A stretch of DNA of 64,000 nucleotides from G963663315 sp965116335. GTDB lineage: Bacteria > Pseudomonadota > Gammaproteobacteria > Arenicellales > Poriferihabitantaceae. Within the stretch, counting starts at the first letter, position 1. Every line of letters begins with the position of its first letter. The stretch lies in the NCBI GenBank assembly GCA_965116335.1, contig OZ220677.1, positions 2,480,001 through 2,544,000 of the forward strand. The letters run 5' to 3'. The position numbers and the translations under genes were made by a program. Shown one piece after another: positions 8,870 to 16,394 of the stretch. The notes under the pieces were generated by a model that saw only the letters and a list, made by a program, of their open reading frames with translations, was not told where the DNA came from and made no database searches.

Positions 8870-8895
8870 CTAGCAGCTTTTTTATGTTCTGGCAC
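8870..8895 (-). pseudogene. Possible 5' remnant of the gene interrupted by the IS1182-family element
   Basis: Reading the minus strand from GTG 8895, codons PEHKKAAR run in frame across the CTAG target site into the body of the gene now ending at 7282. An in-frame TAA lies just upstream (8904-8902), so GTG 8895 is the only candidate start. No Shine-Dalgarno is evident, which keeps this assignment tentative. Confidence 0.4.
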
Positions 8896-9289
8896 TGTTT
8901 AATTGTTCAGGATTATGGATCACAAGGCATTGGATGTAACCAAAGTAGTAAAAACCCAAAGATTTTATACAAATATATTCCGATACATTATTAAAACTTT
9001 TCATGCTTGCTAATGCAGGCTGGCATACTCAACTAGATATTCAGTATAAATCAAATTGCATAATTCTTTGCTGTGACCAAGTAATGAATTTTTGAAGAAT
9101 GCCAGTTGTCTGCATATGACAGGGCATTCCTCCCACGCTGTCCTGTGGAAGCGGGAATCCATAGTCCATCAATACTCGTCTCACCTGTCTCGTCATTCCC
9201 GCGGAAGCGGGAATCCATAGCCTGCCGGGAACTGTTACAGTCAAACGCATTTATCAGTAACGGTTAAAAAAGCGGCAACGCCAATATTC
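8896..9289. repeat. Gene-free gap with two dRS3-like repeats
   Basis: About 390 bp without a credible gene. The first 200 bases are AT-rich and unremarkable. Two GCGGGAATCCATAG units follow near 9151 and 9205; the second is a complete dRS3-type core ATTCCCGCGGAAGCGGGAAT at 9195-9214. Such cores fold into a short hairpin and may act as insertion or recombination targets. Confidence 0.7.
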
Positions 9290-9577
9290 ATGAAAATACC
9301 TTGTGTCTATATCCTGGCAAGCAAGCCGAATGGGACCTTATACGTTGGCGTGACATCCAATCTTGTTCAGCGTATCTGGCAGCACAGGAATGGTCTCGTG
9401 GGAGGGTTCAGCGAGCGCTACCAGGTTCACCATCTGGTCTGGTACGAGGTGCACGATACCATGGAAAGTGCCATCAGCAGAGAGAAGGCGATGAAGAAAT
9501 GGAATCGAATGTGGAAAGTTGGGTTAATTGAAAAGATGAATCCAGCGTGGCTGGATTTGTATGATGGGGTTATATGA
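9290..9577 (+). CDS. GIY-YIG domain small endonuclease-like protein
   Basis: A 95-residue single-domain protein of the UvrC/YhbQ-like GIY-YIG superfamily. The variant motif is CVYILASKPNGTLYVGVTSN (Y-I-L and Y-V-G), followed by the catalytic-type Arg/His in LVQRIWQHR and a conserved Glu/Arg in ESAISREKAMKKW. Proteins of this size are common in proteobacterial accessory regions and are assumed to be nucleases; the cellular role is unknown. It stands alone between repeat clusters, starts at ATG 9290 and has no operon partner. Confidence 0.85.
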   Translation: MKIPCVYILASKPNGTLYVGVTSNLVQRIWQHRNGLVGGFSERYQVHHLVWYEVHDTMESAISREKAMKKWNRMWKVGLIEKMNPAWLDLYDGVI

Positions 9578-9611
9578 GACCGGGTTTCGGTACGCATATT
9601 GACAGTTGTGG

Positions 9612-9631
9612 ATTCCCGTTTTCACGGGAAT
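9612..9631. repeat. dRS3-like repeat core
   Basis: ATTCCCGTTTTCACGGGAAT is a 20-bp inverted repeat of the ATTCCC-N8-GGGAAT type, followed by GACGAC. It lies in the 370-bp gene-free gap between the GIY-YIG gene and surface-protein copy 1. Confidence 0.75.
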
Positions 9632-9757
9632 GACGACTGGTTGGTGCATGGAATGACGAATGGTTGCCAACCCATCATCACATCATCCCCCCACCCGCTC
9701 CCCGGTCTGCGGGTGGAGTAATGTGATGCGTGTTGATACATGGATCGAAATGAGGCC

Positions 9758-9839
9758 GTAGGGGAGGGTCTCCGTGCCCTCCCGCGAATGATCGGAACGG
9801 GTATCACCGATACCGGGCACCCACAAGGGGCGCCCCTAC
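9758..9839. repeat. Family B palindromic repeat (82 bp, GTAGGGG...CCCCTAC)
   Basis: One of five copies in this window. It begins GTAGGGGAGGGTC and ends GGGGCGCCCCTAC; the two ends are inverted, and the inner part (CGGAACGGGTATC) is AT-poor with a central dyad. The sequence TTTCGATCCATGTATCAAC lies next to its left end on the opposite strand, as in the copies near 55560 and 59350. It resembles a non-autonomous miniature element; no ORF is present. Confidence 0.8.
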
Positions 9840-9872
9840 GATGACGATTAAGCACCTTGCCGACATCCAATC

Positions 9873-9920
9873 ATTCCCCCTTGAGGGGGAATCCAATCCG
9901 CAAACGGATTGGATGGGGGG
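9873..9920. repeat. Family C palindromic repeat
   Basis: ATTCCCCCTTGAGGGGGAAT followed by CCAATCCGCAAACGGATTGG, two adjacent hairpins, then GGGGGG. The same arrangement follows copy 2 at 59189-59239, so it was duplicated with the end of the surface-protein gene. It may serve as its transcription terminator, although no T-run is present. Confidence 0.75.
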
Positions 9921-9946
9921 CACAATCGCCGGAACAGGCTCTTACC

Positions 9947-12900
9947 CTACCACCGAACCCGCGCCTCTACCCCGAACCAATGTTTCGGTGCGGTTTGTTC
10001 CTGCGTCAATCGGGTCGCCTGAATACCCAATGACAGATTCTTGTTGGTTGCCAGGGGCGTCATGCGCCAGCCCAGCTCTATATCTGTCGTATCCCCATCC
10101 AATCCTATGCCGATATGCGGACTGCCGGTAAATCTGCCATTGAATGCAGGCATCCCATACTGTGCATCTATCATCCAGCGCGGTCTCGATTCGGTAATGT
10201 TCAGAGGTTCTGGAGTAAATAATGAATCCAGTCCACCAGACGCTATACTGCGTTGCGATAAGGATACAGACAATCCCAAGTCACTGTTCGGGTTGCGATC
10301 ATGGATCAGTGAAGCCGAGAATCCTTTTTCTTCTATCTCTTGTTGATGAGACAGAAGATATTGTCCTTCGATGTCTATTTGTATTGTGGGTGATGTCCAG
10401 TGCAGTCCACTACCAGCATAGAGGCCAAAGCCACTCTCTGCACCGCCACCATCATGTCTTGCGCCGACCGTGAAGGTGGGTTGCAGTTCAGTATTGTACA
10501 GCGTGTGGTTCCAGGTACTTTGCAGTCCCGCCCGGATGCGACTGATGGCTGGATTGATATGGTCCTGTTTACTCTCATCGGATTGTGTACGTACCCATAA
10601 GGCATCGGTATTGAGTGACAGATTGACAGTTTCTGTGGTTTTTATTTCACTGTTCGCGCCGATGTTCAGCAGTTGCCAGGTGACATCGGATTCATTTCTT
10701 TTGATGTTTTCCCGATAGCGGCTCACAGTGCCTTGTCCAAATCCTGCCGCACCCCATATCCGGGTATCTCCGATCTCTCTGGCGCTATAGGGCACAAGGG
10801 CGGTGATATTGGATTCCATGCGCTCTGTAATCGCTTGTCTTTGTTGGGTGCCTTTTGTGCTATTCGATAACAGACTGATGCCGGTCATCCAGTCATTGAC
10901 TACATAGTCTGCACCAATGTTCAGGGTGCGGCTTTCTCCTTGCGTTTGGATGTCGTGTTGCGTCCCTGAAAAGTCAGTTTCAGACAGTTGTCCCCAGAAT
11001 GCAGTATTGCCGCCTCGCAGATCCAATCCTGTGGTATGCAGGAAGTGACTGTTGGAGAGTATATCCTGGGCATTGAGGGTTTGACCGGAAGGGTTCAGAG
11101 AAGAAACCGGATAGGTATGGATTTCAGAATCCAGGGATTCTCCGGTTTGCGGGTTCATGGGCATATCCCAACCGGCCAGGGTTGCAGTCACTCCGGGGGT
11201 ACGGCTGGCATTCATTCTGTTACGAATACCGTCTATGGCTTGTTCGGCTACCGTGCGTCCCATACGGGAAAGCCAGGGAGTGGTGGCCTGGGTGGTATCG
11301 GGTTGTATAGTGAGCGTGACCGAGGCGATGCGTTGATTGCTGCCCTTTATGCGATGAATCAGTTGAACGGTTTGTTCGGTTGTATTCTGGTTCGCCATTG
11401 CACTTACGGTGATGCTTTGCGGGGTTTGCCAGTTATCCGGGGTAAAGACTACCGTAGAGGGCGTGACCGTAATGCGCGGGTTGTCTTGTGCGGTACTGCC
11501 GACACTGGCTGTGGACAGCAGACTCATGGCCGGTGAGAACAGGGGCGTAATCTCGATGGTGACCGCTTCAGTCGGAGCGCTGTCCAGTACCAGGGTATAA
11601 GATGCCATCGTGCCTTCGGTCAGGGTCAGGGCTTGCGCGGAAACCGTGACCGGGGGGATGACGGGTGGGGTGACTACCGGGGGCGTGTCGTTGTTATTGT
11701 CACCGCCGGGGTTTGTGGTTGGTGTCGTCGGACCTGGGTTTATCGTGGTATCGTCATCATTGACGGTCACGGTAACGGAGCCAGTCACCGTGCCGTAATT
11801 CCCGCCGGATGCGGTATGGGTGAGGATTGTGGAGTCATCGGTGGTATCGTCATCCTGCCCTGCATGGACCGTTACGGTTTGTGCAGTGTCCCAGTTTGTG
11901 GTTGTGAAGGTGAGCGGTGAGGACGGACTGATGGTTATATCCTCGTTATCTGATTCAATAGCCACCGTTACGGTAGCGGTTGGCTCGGTTGCCAGTTCTA
12001 TTGTGTAACTGCCGGTCGTTCCTTCCGTGAAGGTCAGTGTGTTTTGTGAGAGTGTCAGTGCGGGCGTACCCGGTAGTGGCGCATCATTATCGGTAATGGT
12101 GAGTGTGTGCACGGTTGTCGTACTGCCGGGTGTGTAGCCTGTACCATCGGTCAGGGTCAGGATGACGGTTTCGACTGGCTCGGTGATGGGGTTGCTGTCG
12201 TCAATGATAACCACCGGGATAGTTGCAGTTGTAGCTCCGGCTATAACGTTCAGTGTACCCTGGTTCTGGATGGTGAAGTCATTGCCACTCCCTGCTGTAG
12301 CATTGCCGCCTACCGTGTAGGTCAGGGTAAGCCCCCCGGAAGGCGCGGCGGATGAGAGATTGATGGTTACGTTATGTGTACCGGCATCCTCAAGCACACT
12401 CGAAGACGGGGAAGCGAAGTCTACTGTGGGGATGATCGGTGCCGCTGCACTCACTACGATGTTAAAGGTATCACTGATACTGCCGCTATTGCCATCACTG
12501 GCGGTTACCTTGACTGATAGTGTGCCCACATCGCCCGATTGCGGAGTACCGGAGAAGGTGCGGGTGCCGGTAGTGAAGGTCAGCCAGGAGGGTAATGCGC
12601 TGTTATCGGATTTCAGTGCGCTATACGTCAGGTTGTCATTATCCGCATCATTGAAGGTATTGGTCGGGAAGGCATAAGTAAAGGCGGTGCCGACTGTGGC
12701 ACTCTGGTTGGGGATGGCATTGGCTACGGTGGGGGCGTTGTTGGGTGTGTCATCGTCGCTGACTGTGACTGTGGCCGAGGTCGTGCTGCCCAATCGGTAG
12801 CTGTTGCCGGATTTTATCGTTACCGTGACTGAGCCATCTGATTCCGCCGTACTGTCATTCACTATGGGCACCGTGTGAGTCGCAGTGCCCGATGTGCCGA

Positions 12901-13483
12901 TGGTCACCGTCTGGGTACCCTTATCGCTGCTCGCGACAAAATCCCCGGTCTCGCTGACCGCCAGATTGACGGTCAAATTTGAACTCGGTGTTGGAAACGC
13001 AGTCAGGGTGAATTGAGCACCCGCACCCGTACCCTCGGTTACCGCATTGGCAACAGCAGCGATCGTGATGGCAGGTTGGGAGGTTTCCTTGATCGTGATG
13101 GTGAAGGTGGCGCTGCGCGAACCATCGTCGGCATCAAAGATACGGATTGTGACCGTTTCATTCGGGTCGTTGACTGAGTCTGCACGGGCGAGCAGTTCAA
13201 ATGTATAGACGCGAGTGTTTGAGTTATAACTGGCTGCAGAAGCGTTTTCGCAAACATCCCAGTTGGGCAGGCCACCGCCACCCGGAAGTTCTGCAAGGGT
13301 GCAATCCGTGATACTTCCAGTAGTATGTACATCCAGATTGCCAGTCCAGGATGATGGAATGCCGGTGACGATAAAAGTTTTGGTCTCGCCTTCGGTGATC
13401 TCCGTCGAGTCAATCGTTTGTGCCGTGGCCGGGGTGGCTAGGGTGAGTAGTAGCGGCAGGCAGAGCAGGAAGCGGAATAGACC
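9947..13483 (-). CDS. Calx-beta/cadherin-like repeat surface protein with C-terminal beta-barrel, copy 1 (no canonical start; phase-OFF frame)
   Basis: An autotransporter-like surface protein of about 1178 residues. In order: a hydrophobic signal segment (LFRFLLCLPLLLTLATPATA) just upstream of the mature start; a domain with two cysteines (TDCTLAEL, WDVCENA); a Calx-beta-like domain ending VTVSDDD; a cadherin/He_PIG-like domain (APTVANAIPNQSATVGTAF to SDTFNIVVS); three further Calx-beta-like domains; a proline/asparagine linker; and a barrel of about 300 residues ending in a terminal Trp (VEARVRW). The frame is open upstream to 13795 with no ATG, GTG or TTG before an internal TTG at 12976. 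Expression probably depends on the leader at 13850 through the 5-bp tract. Calcium binding is inferred from family only. Confidence 0.75.
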   Translation of the reverse strand, partial: GLFRFLLCLPLLLTLATPATAQTIDSTEITEGETKTFIVTGIPSSWTGNLDVHTTGSITDCTLAELPGGGGLPNWDVCENASAASYNSNTRVYTFELLARADSVNDPNETVTIRIFDADDGSRSATFTITIKETSQPAITIAAVANAVTEGTGAGAQFTLTAFPTPSSNLTVNLAVSETGDFVASSDKGTQTVTIGTSGTATHTVPIVNDSTAESDGSVTVTIKSGNSYRLGSTTSATVTVSDDDTPNNAPTVANAIPNQSATVGTAFTYAFPTNTFNDADNDNLTYSALKSDNSALPSWLTFTTGTRTFSGTPQSGDVGTLSVKVTASDGNSGSISDTFNIVVSAAAPIIPTVDFASPSSSVLEDAGTHNVTINLSSAAPSGGLTLTYTVGGNATAGSGNDFTIQNQGTLNVIAGATTATIPVVIIDDSNPITEPVETVILTLTDGTGYTPGSTTTVHTLTITDNDAPLPGTPALTLSQNTLTFTEGTTGSYTIELATEPTATVTVAIESDNEDITISPSSPLTFTTTNWDTAQTVTVHAGQDDDTTDDSTILTHTASGGNYGTVTGSVTVTVNDDDTTINPGPTTPTTNPGGDNNNDTPPVVTPPVIPPVTVSAQALTLTEGTMASYTLVLDSAPTEAVTIEITPLFSPAMSLLSTASVGSTAQDNPRITVTPSTVVFTPDNWQTPQSITVSAMANQNTTEQTVQLIHRIKGSNQRIASVTLTIQPDTTQATTPWLSRMGRTVAEQAIDGIRNRMNASRTPGVTATLAGWDMPMNPQTGESLDSEIHTYPVSSLNPSGQTLNAQDILSNSHFLHTTGLDLRGGNTAFWGQLSETDFSGTQHDIQTQGESRTLNIGADYVVNDWMTGISLLSNSTKGTQQRQAITERMESNITALVPYSAREIGDTRIWGAAGFGQGTVSRYRENIKRNESDVTWQLLNIGANSEIKTTETVNLSLNTDALWVRTQSDESKQDHINPAISRIRAGLQSTWNHTLYNTELQPTFTVGARHDGGGAESGFGLYAGSGLHWTSPTIQIDIEGQYLLSHQQEIEEKGFSASLIHDRNPNSDLGLSVSLSQRSIASGGLDSLFTPEPLNITESRPRWMIDAQYGMPAFNGRFTGSPHIGIGLDGDTTDIELGWRMTPLATNKNLSLGIQATRLTQEQTAPKHWFGVEARVRW
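13016..13027 (-). repeat. In-frame GGTGCG hexanucleotide site, short allele
   Basis: Copy 1 has a single GGTGCG unit followed by GGTGCT (Gly-Ala-Gly-Ala) where copy 2 has four units at 56063-56086. The 18-bp difference is in frame, so this is a length-variable Gly-Ala linker, probably changed by slippage. Confidence 0.75.
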
Positions 13484-13523
13484 CCTACGATGACGGGTAA
13501 CCGCAATCTCTATATTATTGTGG

Positions 13524-13596
13524 ATTCCCGCTTTCGCGGGAAAGACGGATGGTTGGGGCGCAGGATGACGGTTGTGGATTCCCGCATCCGCGGGAA
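13524..13596. repeat. Two dRS3-like repeats inside the 5' open frame of copy 1
   Basis: Cores at 13524-13543 (ATTCCCGCTTTCGCGGGAAA) and 13578-13596 (ATTCCCGCATCCGCGGGAA) lie between the pentanucleotide tract and the signal peptide. Read on the minus strand they are translated without a stop (VFPAKAGIH and PADAGIH). Confidence 0.8.
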
Positions 13597-13629
13597 GGGC
13601 GGGTGGATCATACGTTGACGGGTTGTTGT

Positions 13630-13662
13630 CCCCCCATCCAATCCGTTTACGGATTGGATTAC
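13630..13662. repeat. Family C repeat part
   Basis: CCCCCATCCAATCCGTTTAC then GGATTGGAT forms the same inverted pair as at 9893-9912 and 59192-59220. It lies between the short-repeat tract and the dRS3 cores of copy 1, and the copy 1 frame stays open through it. Confidence 0.65.
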
Positions 13663-13850
13663 CCGAAGTTAGAAGGCGAGAACAGTTGCGGGATGCGGCT
13701 TGGCTTGGCTTGGCTTGGCTTGGCTTGGCTTGGCTTGGCTTGGCTTGGCTTGGCTTGGCTTGGCAAATTATACAGTAGTGAGAAGATCGGTTTTGTCAAC
13801 CTTTTTCTTGTGAAAAGGCGGTAGAATTTCTTCTGTATGTTATTGTGCAT
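13659..13850 (-). CDS. Leader ORF entering the pentanucleotide tract of copy 1 (probable phase-variable N-terminus)
   Basis: From ATG 13850, preceded by AGGA at 13863-13860 (8-9 bases spacing), a leader MHNNIQKKFYRLFTRKRLTK... runs into the repeat tract, which it reads as (PSQAK)n, and stops at 13659. A longer start at ATG 13880 lacks a ribosome site. After the tract this frame is one base off the open frame of copy 1. One extra 5-bp unit, or two fewer, would join them. I do not think the present short product is itself functional; it is the OFF product of a contingency locus. Confidence 0.55.
   Translation of the reverse strand: MHNNIQKKFYRLFTRKRLTKPIFSLLYNLPSQAKPSQAKPSQAKPSQAKPSRIPQLFSPSNFG
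13697..13764. repeat. Pentanucleotide simple sequence repeat, 13 full units (GGCTT; CCAAG in gene sense)
   Basis: Thirteen perfect GGCTT units plus GGC, 68 bp without interruption. In gene orientation the tract follows TGTATAATTTG and is CCAAG-type. A five-base unit shifts frame by two bases per unit, so slippage would switch the three reading frames in turn. Confidence 0.97.
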
Positions 13851-13883
13851 GGCGGATTTTCCTGTAAACCGATTCGACATCGA

Positions 13884-13889
13884 ATTATA
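13884..13889 (-). promoter_or_regulatory. Candidate -10 element for the copy 1 leader
   Basis: TATAAT on the minus strand overlaps the stop of the DUF1640-like gene. Initiation about 7 bases downstream would leave roughly 27 bases before ATG 13850, containing the AGGA at 13863. No good -35 hexamer is present at 17 bp, so this is only a candidate; read-through from the upstream gene is the alternative. Confidence 0.35.
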
Positions 13890-14130
13890 GAATCTTGAAT
13901 ACTCGCAACGCTACAGCCAGCGTAACGGCAGCCTGAATCCCCAACATCCGGCGCATGGATGCCATTTCATGGCGTAGTGATTTTCCCATGGCCCACAAGT
14001 CGGCCTTTGTTGCCAGGCTTTCGCCCTGATGCGCGATCAGTTTGGTTACGGCTTCGGCCTGACCTGGTTCAAACCCGGCTTGTTTCAGCTCCCGCACTGC
14101 CTCCAGTGTGTCGATTGTGTACGTTGTCAT
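13885..14130 (-). CDS. DUF1640-like small coiled-coil membrane protein
   Basis: An 81-residue protein: MTTYTIDTLEAVRELKQAGF, then a helical segment (EPGQAEAVTKLIAHQGESLATKAD with residues not fully shown here), a basic stretch with two Met-rich turns, and a C-terminal hydrophobic anchor (LGIQAAVTLAVALRVFKIL, about residues 63-81). This layout matches the bacterial DUF1640/CCDC90-like family, whose role is not established. It is shorter than many members because the central coiled coil is brief. Its stop is 35 bases before the likely leader start of surface-protein copy 1 on the same strand, so the two may share a transcript. Confidence 0.7.
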   Translation of the reverse strand: MTTYTIDTLEAVRELKQAGFEPGQAEAVTKLIAHQGESLATKADLWAMGKSLRHEMASMRRMLGIQAAVTLAVALRVFKIL

Positions 14131-14252
14131 ATTCGGTTCCTGTCTATTCCCTGATTATAGATTGAATTTGGTTTCTGTGAAGTATTTTTTATTGGATCAC
14201 CATTCTTTTTTCGGGAGGGGAATGATGTTGGGGCATGGTCGAAACCATCATT

Positions 14253-14334
14253 GTAGGGGAGGGTCTTGTACCCTCCCGCGAATGATGGGAACGGGTATCA
14301 ACGATAGCGGGCACCCACAGAGGGGCGCCCCTAC
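14253..14334. repeat. Family B palindromic repeat (82 bp)
   Basis: GTAGGGGAGGGTCTTGTACC at the left and GAGGGGCGCCCCTAC at the right end. Same length and orientation as 9758-9839, with differences in the inner region. It fills most of the gap between the DUF1640-like gene and ispG. Confidence 0.8.
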
Positions 14335-14369
14335 GATGACAGGTAATTGCAGATTCCGTATGGCTGTGG

Positions 14370-14389
14370 ATTCCCGCTTCCACGGGAAT
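14370..14389. repeat. dRS3-like repeat core
   Basis: ATTCCCGCTTCCACGGGAAT, 20 bp, followed by GACTTGG. It lies 34 bp beyond the ispG stop and may end its transcript as a hairpin. Confidence 0.75.
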
Positions 14390-14422
14390 GACTTGGGCAG
14401 GAATTGATTGCTTCGGGGGCAA

Positions 14423-15550
14423 TTACTCACCGATCAGAGATTTCAGTTCGATGTCGAGGCGGTCGAGTATTTCGTCGTATTTGAAGGCGCCGACTTTTTC
14501 TCCGCGTTTTTTCAGGTTGACGTAGCGGGGGCCGCACCATAGTCCCAGGTCGGCGTCGTCGGTTTCGCCGGGGCCATTGACCCGGCAGCCCATGACTGCG
14601 ATGGTGATGGCGTGGTCTTGTGCGTATCGGGTTCTGGATTTGACCTGGTGGGCGAGGTCGATGAATTTTTCATTTTCGACTCTGGAGCAGCTGGGACAAC
14701 TGATCAGGTTGAGTTTGTCTTCGTCGAAATAGACGACGGTCCGAACCCGTCCGTTGGCGATATCCTCCAGTATCTGGCGTCCTGCGGCAATTTCCTGGTG
14801 CTTGTCTTCATGCGGAAGGGTCAGCGAAACCCGGATCGTGTCGCCTAAACCAATGCCGATCAGTTGTTCAAATGCGATGCGGGTTTTCTCGATTCCTTCC
14901 GGCGGCATACCGGCCTCGGTCACGCCCAGATGCAACGGGATTTCCGGTCGTGTTTGTGCGAACTTTTGATAGGCTGCAACGGTTTTTGCAGGGTCGGAGT
15001 CCTTCAGCGATACACAATACCGGGTGAATCCGATCTGGTCCAGCCATTCGGCGTGCTCCAGGGCACTGTCCACCATGGGAGATATGGAGTCGCTGTCGTC
15101 GTATTTTGCCAGCTTGTCCGGGTCCACTGAACCCGCGTTCACGCCAACCCGCATGGCGCAGTCGTTTTTGACAGCGATGTCGACCAGATACTGTACCTTG
15201 TCCTGCCAGGGCTTTTTCCTTTCATGATGGTACAGGTGGCCCGGGTTATAGCGTATCTTGTCGACATGGGGGGCAAGCACTTCCGCCAGACGGTAGTTTT
15301 CCTGCAAGTCCACACTCAATACCGCATTGCAGTTTTGCCGCAGTTCAATCAATGCCTGGGCATCCTTTTTATTATCGACCGCAATTCGGATGACATCGGC
15401 GCCTGCTTCTTCAAGAGACCGGAGTTGTCTGGCGGTGGCCGCGAGGTCGGTGGTCGGTGTGGCGCACATACTCTGTACCGCGATCGGATTGCCATTACCG
15501 ATTTTTATTCGTCCGATTTGTACTTCGCGGGTTTGATTTCGTTGTATCAT
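14423..15550 (-). CDS. ispG: 4-hydroxy-3-methylbut-2-en-1-yl diphosphate synthase (flavodoxin)
   Basis: The penultimate enzyme of the MEP isoprenoid pathway, a cytosolic [4Fe-4S] protein. It has 375 residues against 372 in E. coli IspG. The N-terminal TIM-barrel part shows NPIAVQSMCATPTTD, EEAGADVIRIAV and KIRYNPG. Cluster ligands are visible as CPSCSRVENEKF (about residue 270) and MGCRVNGPGETDDADLG (about residue 318). The start ATG 15550 is divergent from birA with a 38-base gap, so both promoters must lie in or near that gap. In many relatives ispG sits beside hisS and bamB; those are not here. Confidence 0.95.
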   Translation of the reverse strand: MIQRNQTREVQIGRIKIGNGNPIAVQSMCATPTTDLAATARQLRSLEEAGADVIRIAVDNKKDAQALIELRQNCNAVLSVDLQENYRLAEVLAPHVDKIRYNPGHLYHHERKKPWQDKVQYLVDIAVKNDCAMRVGVNAGSVDPDKLAKYDDSDSISPMVDSALEHAEWLDQIGFTRYCVSLKDSDPAKTVAAYQKFAQTRPEIPLHLGVTEAGMPPEGIEKTRIAFEQLIGIGLGDTIRVSLTLPHEDKHQEIAAGRQILEDIANGRVRTVVYFDEDKLNLISCPSCSRVENEKFIDLAHQVKSRTRYAQDHAITIAVMGCRVNGPGETDDADLGLWCGPRYVNLKKRGEKVGAFKYDEILDRLDIELKSLIGE

Positions 15551-15588
15551 GTTACATCCCGATTAAAATAACGCATCCTGTCTGTTTG

Positions 15589-16389
15589 ATGGTGGTTAGT
15601 CAAAAAGCTGTAAAACACAATATAGAGATTATACGCGATGCGCTGGTAGATGCGGGACGTTTTTCGGGTGGGGAAATCCATTATTTTGATGAGATCGCGT
15701 CAACCAATACCTTGTTGCTGGAGCAGGATTCCCCGGATGGTTGCATTTGTCTGGCTGAGAGTCAGAGTGCGGGACGAGGGCGCAGGGGAAAATCGTGGGA
15801 AAGTTTCCGCTCCGGTTCTATTCTGCTTTCATTGGGTTGGCGCCTGGACAGAGCCGATATACGGGGATTGTCTCTGGTTTCGGGTCTTGCCGTTATGGAG
15901 AGTTTGCGCGGATTTGGCGTGCCACAGGTTGAATTGAAATGGCCGAATGATATTTTGATCGGCGGCAAAAAAGCAGGTGGAATCCTGGTTGAGATTTCTG
16001 CCCTGAACTGCGTTATTGGTATCGGATTGAATTACAGGGTATCGGATGCGGCGGCAAGAATTGATCAGCCCTGGACTGACCTGGCATCTACCGGGGTTCA
16101 GATTGAGCGCGATCAACTGGTGGTGGAATTGGTGAAAAACCATGACCGGGTATTGACCGGATTTGCCGAAGGAGGGTTCGCGTCGTTCGCGGAACAATGG
16201 AATCTGGCGGATGCCTGGCACAGTCAGCCGGTTCAGGTTGTTTCCGGTACGCGGGTGATCAGCGGGATTGCATCCGGCGTGGATGAAACCGGGGCATTGC
16301 GGATTGCCGGTGATGGCGTGGTTCACACCATCATTTCCGGAGAGGTTTCCTTGTCGAGCGGCGGTCAAGGGAAATTTCAGGGTAATTGA
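15589..16389 (+). CDS. birA: Biotin--[acetyl-CoA-carboxylase] ligase (monofunctional, no HTH)
   Basis: The enzyme attaches biotin to the carboxyl carrier protein AccB through biotinyl-5'-AMP. The 266 residues contain the family landmarks FDEIASTNT, the biotin/ATP loop SAGRGRRGKSWES, KWPNDILIGGKKAGGILVE and GIGLNYR, then a C-terminal SH3-like domain (GVDETGALRIAGDG). The winged-helix domain that makes E. coli BirA a repressor is absent: the catalytic domain begins within about 30 residues of ATG 15589. The frame is open to 15457 but that part overlaps ispG and has no homology. It is followed by coaX five bases later. Confidence 0.92.
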   Translation: MVVSQKAVKHNIEIIRDALVDAGRFSGGEIHYFDEIASTNTLLLEQDSPDGCICLAESQSAGRGRRGKSWESFRSGSILLSLGWRLDRADIRGLSLVSGLAVMESLRGFGVPQVELKWPNDILIGGKKAGGILVEISALNCVIGIGLNYRVSDAAARIDQPWTDLASTGVQIERDQLVVELVKNHDRVLTGFAEGGFASFAEQWNLADAWHSQPVQVVSGTRVISGIASGVDETGALRIAGDGVVHTIISGEVSLSSGGQGKFQGN

Positions 16390-16394
16390 CGATC

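Noticed and set aside
9600..9930. CRISPR-like array suggested by several short palindromes
   Set aside because: The palindromes belong to three different families, are not regularly spaced and have no unique spacers of constant length; no cas genes are present.
10988..11536. 182-residue plus-strand ORF, repeated identically at 57572-58120 on the minus strand
   Set aside because: Exactly antisense to the surface-protein genes in both copies; its conservation follows from the duplication and it has no ribosome site or recognisable domain.
9947..13483. Copy 1 as a decayed pseudogene
   Set aside because: I followed the frame from 13795 to 9947 without finding a stop or frameshift; only a start codon in frame is lacking, which the repeat tract can supply.
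13659..13880. PSQAK-repeat protein as an independent gene
   Set aside because: The repeat is a simple nucleotide tract that gives repetitive peptides in every frame; it makes more sense as the leader of copy 1.
15457..15588. Extended N-terminus of birA (start 15457)
   Set aside because: It overlaps the divergent ispG start, lacks homology and is preceded by no ribosome site; ATG 15589 is the natural start.
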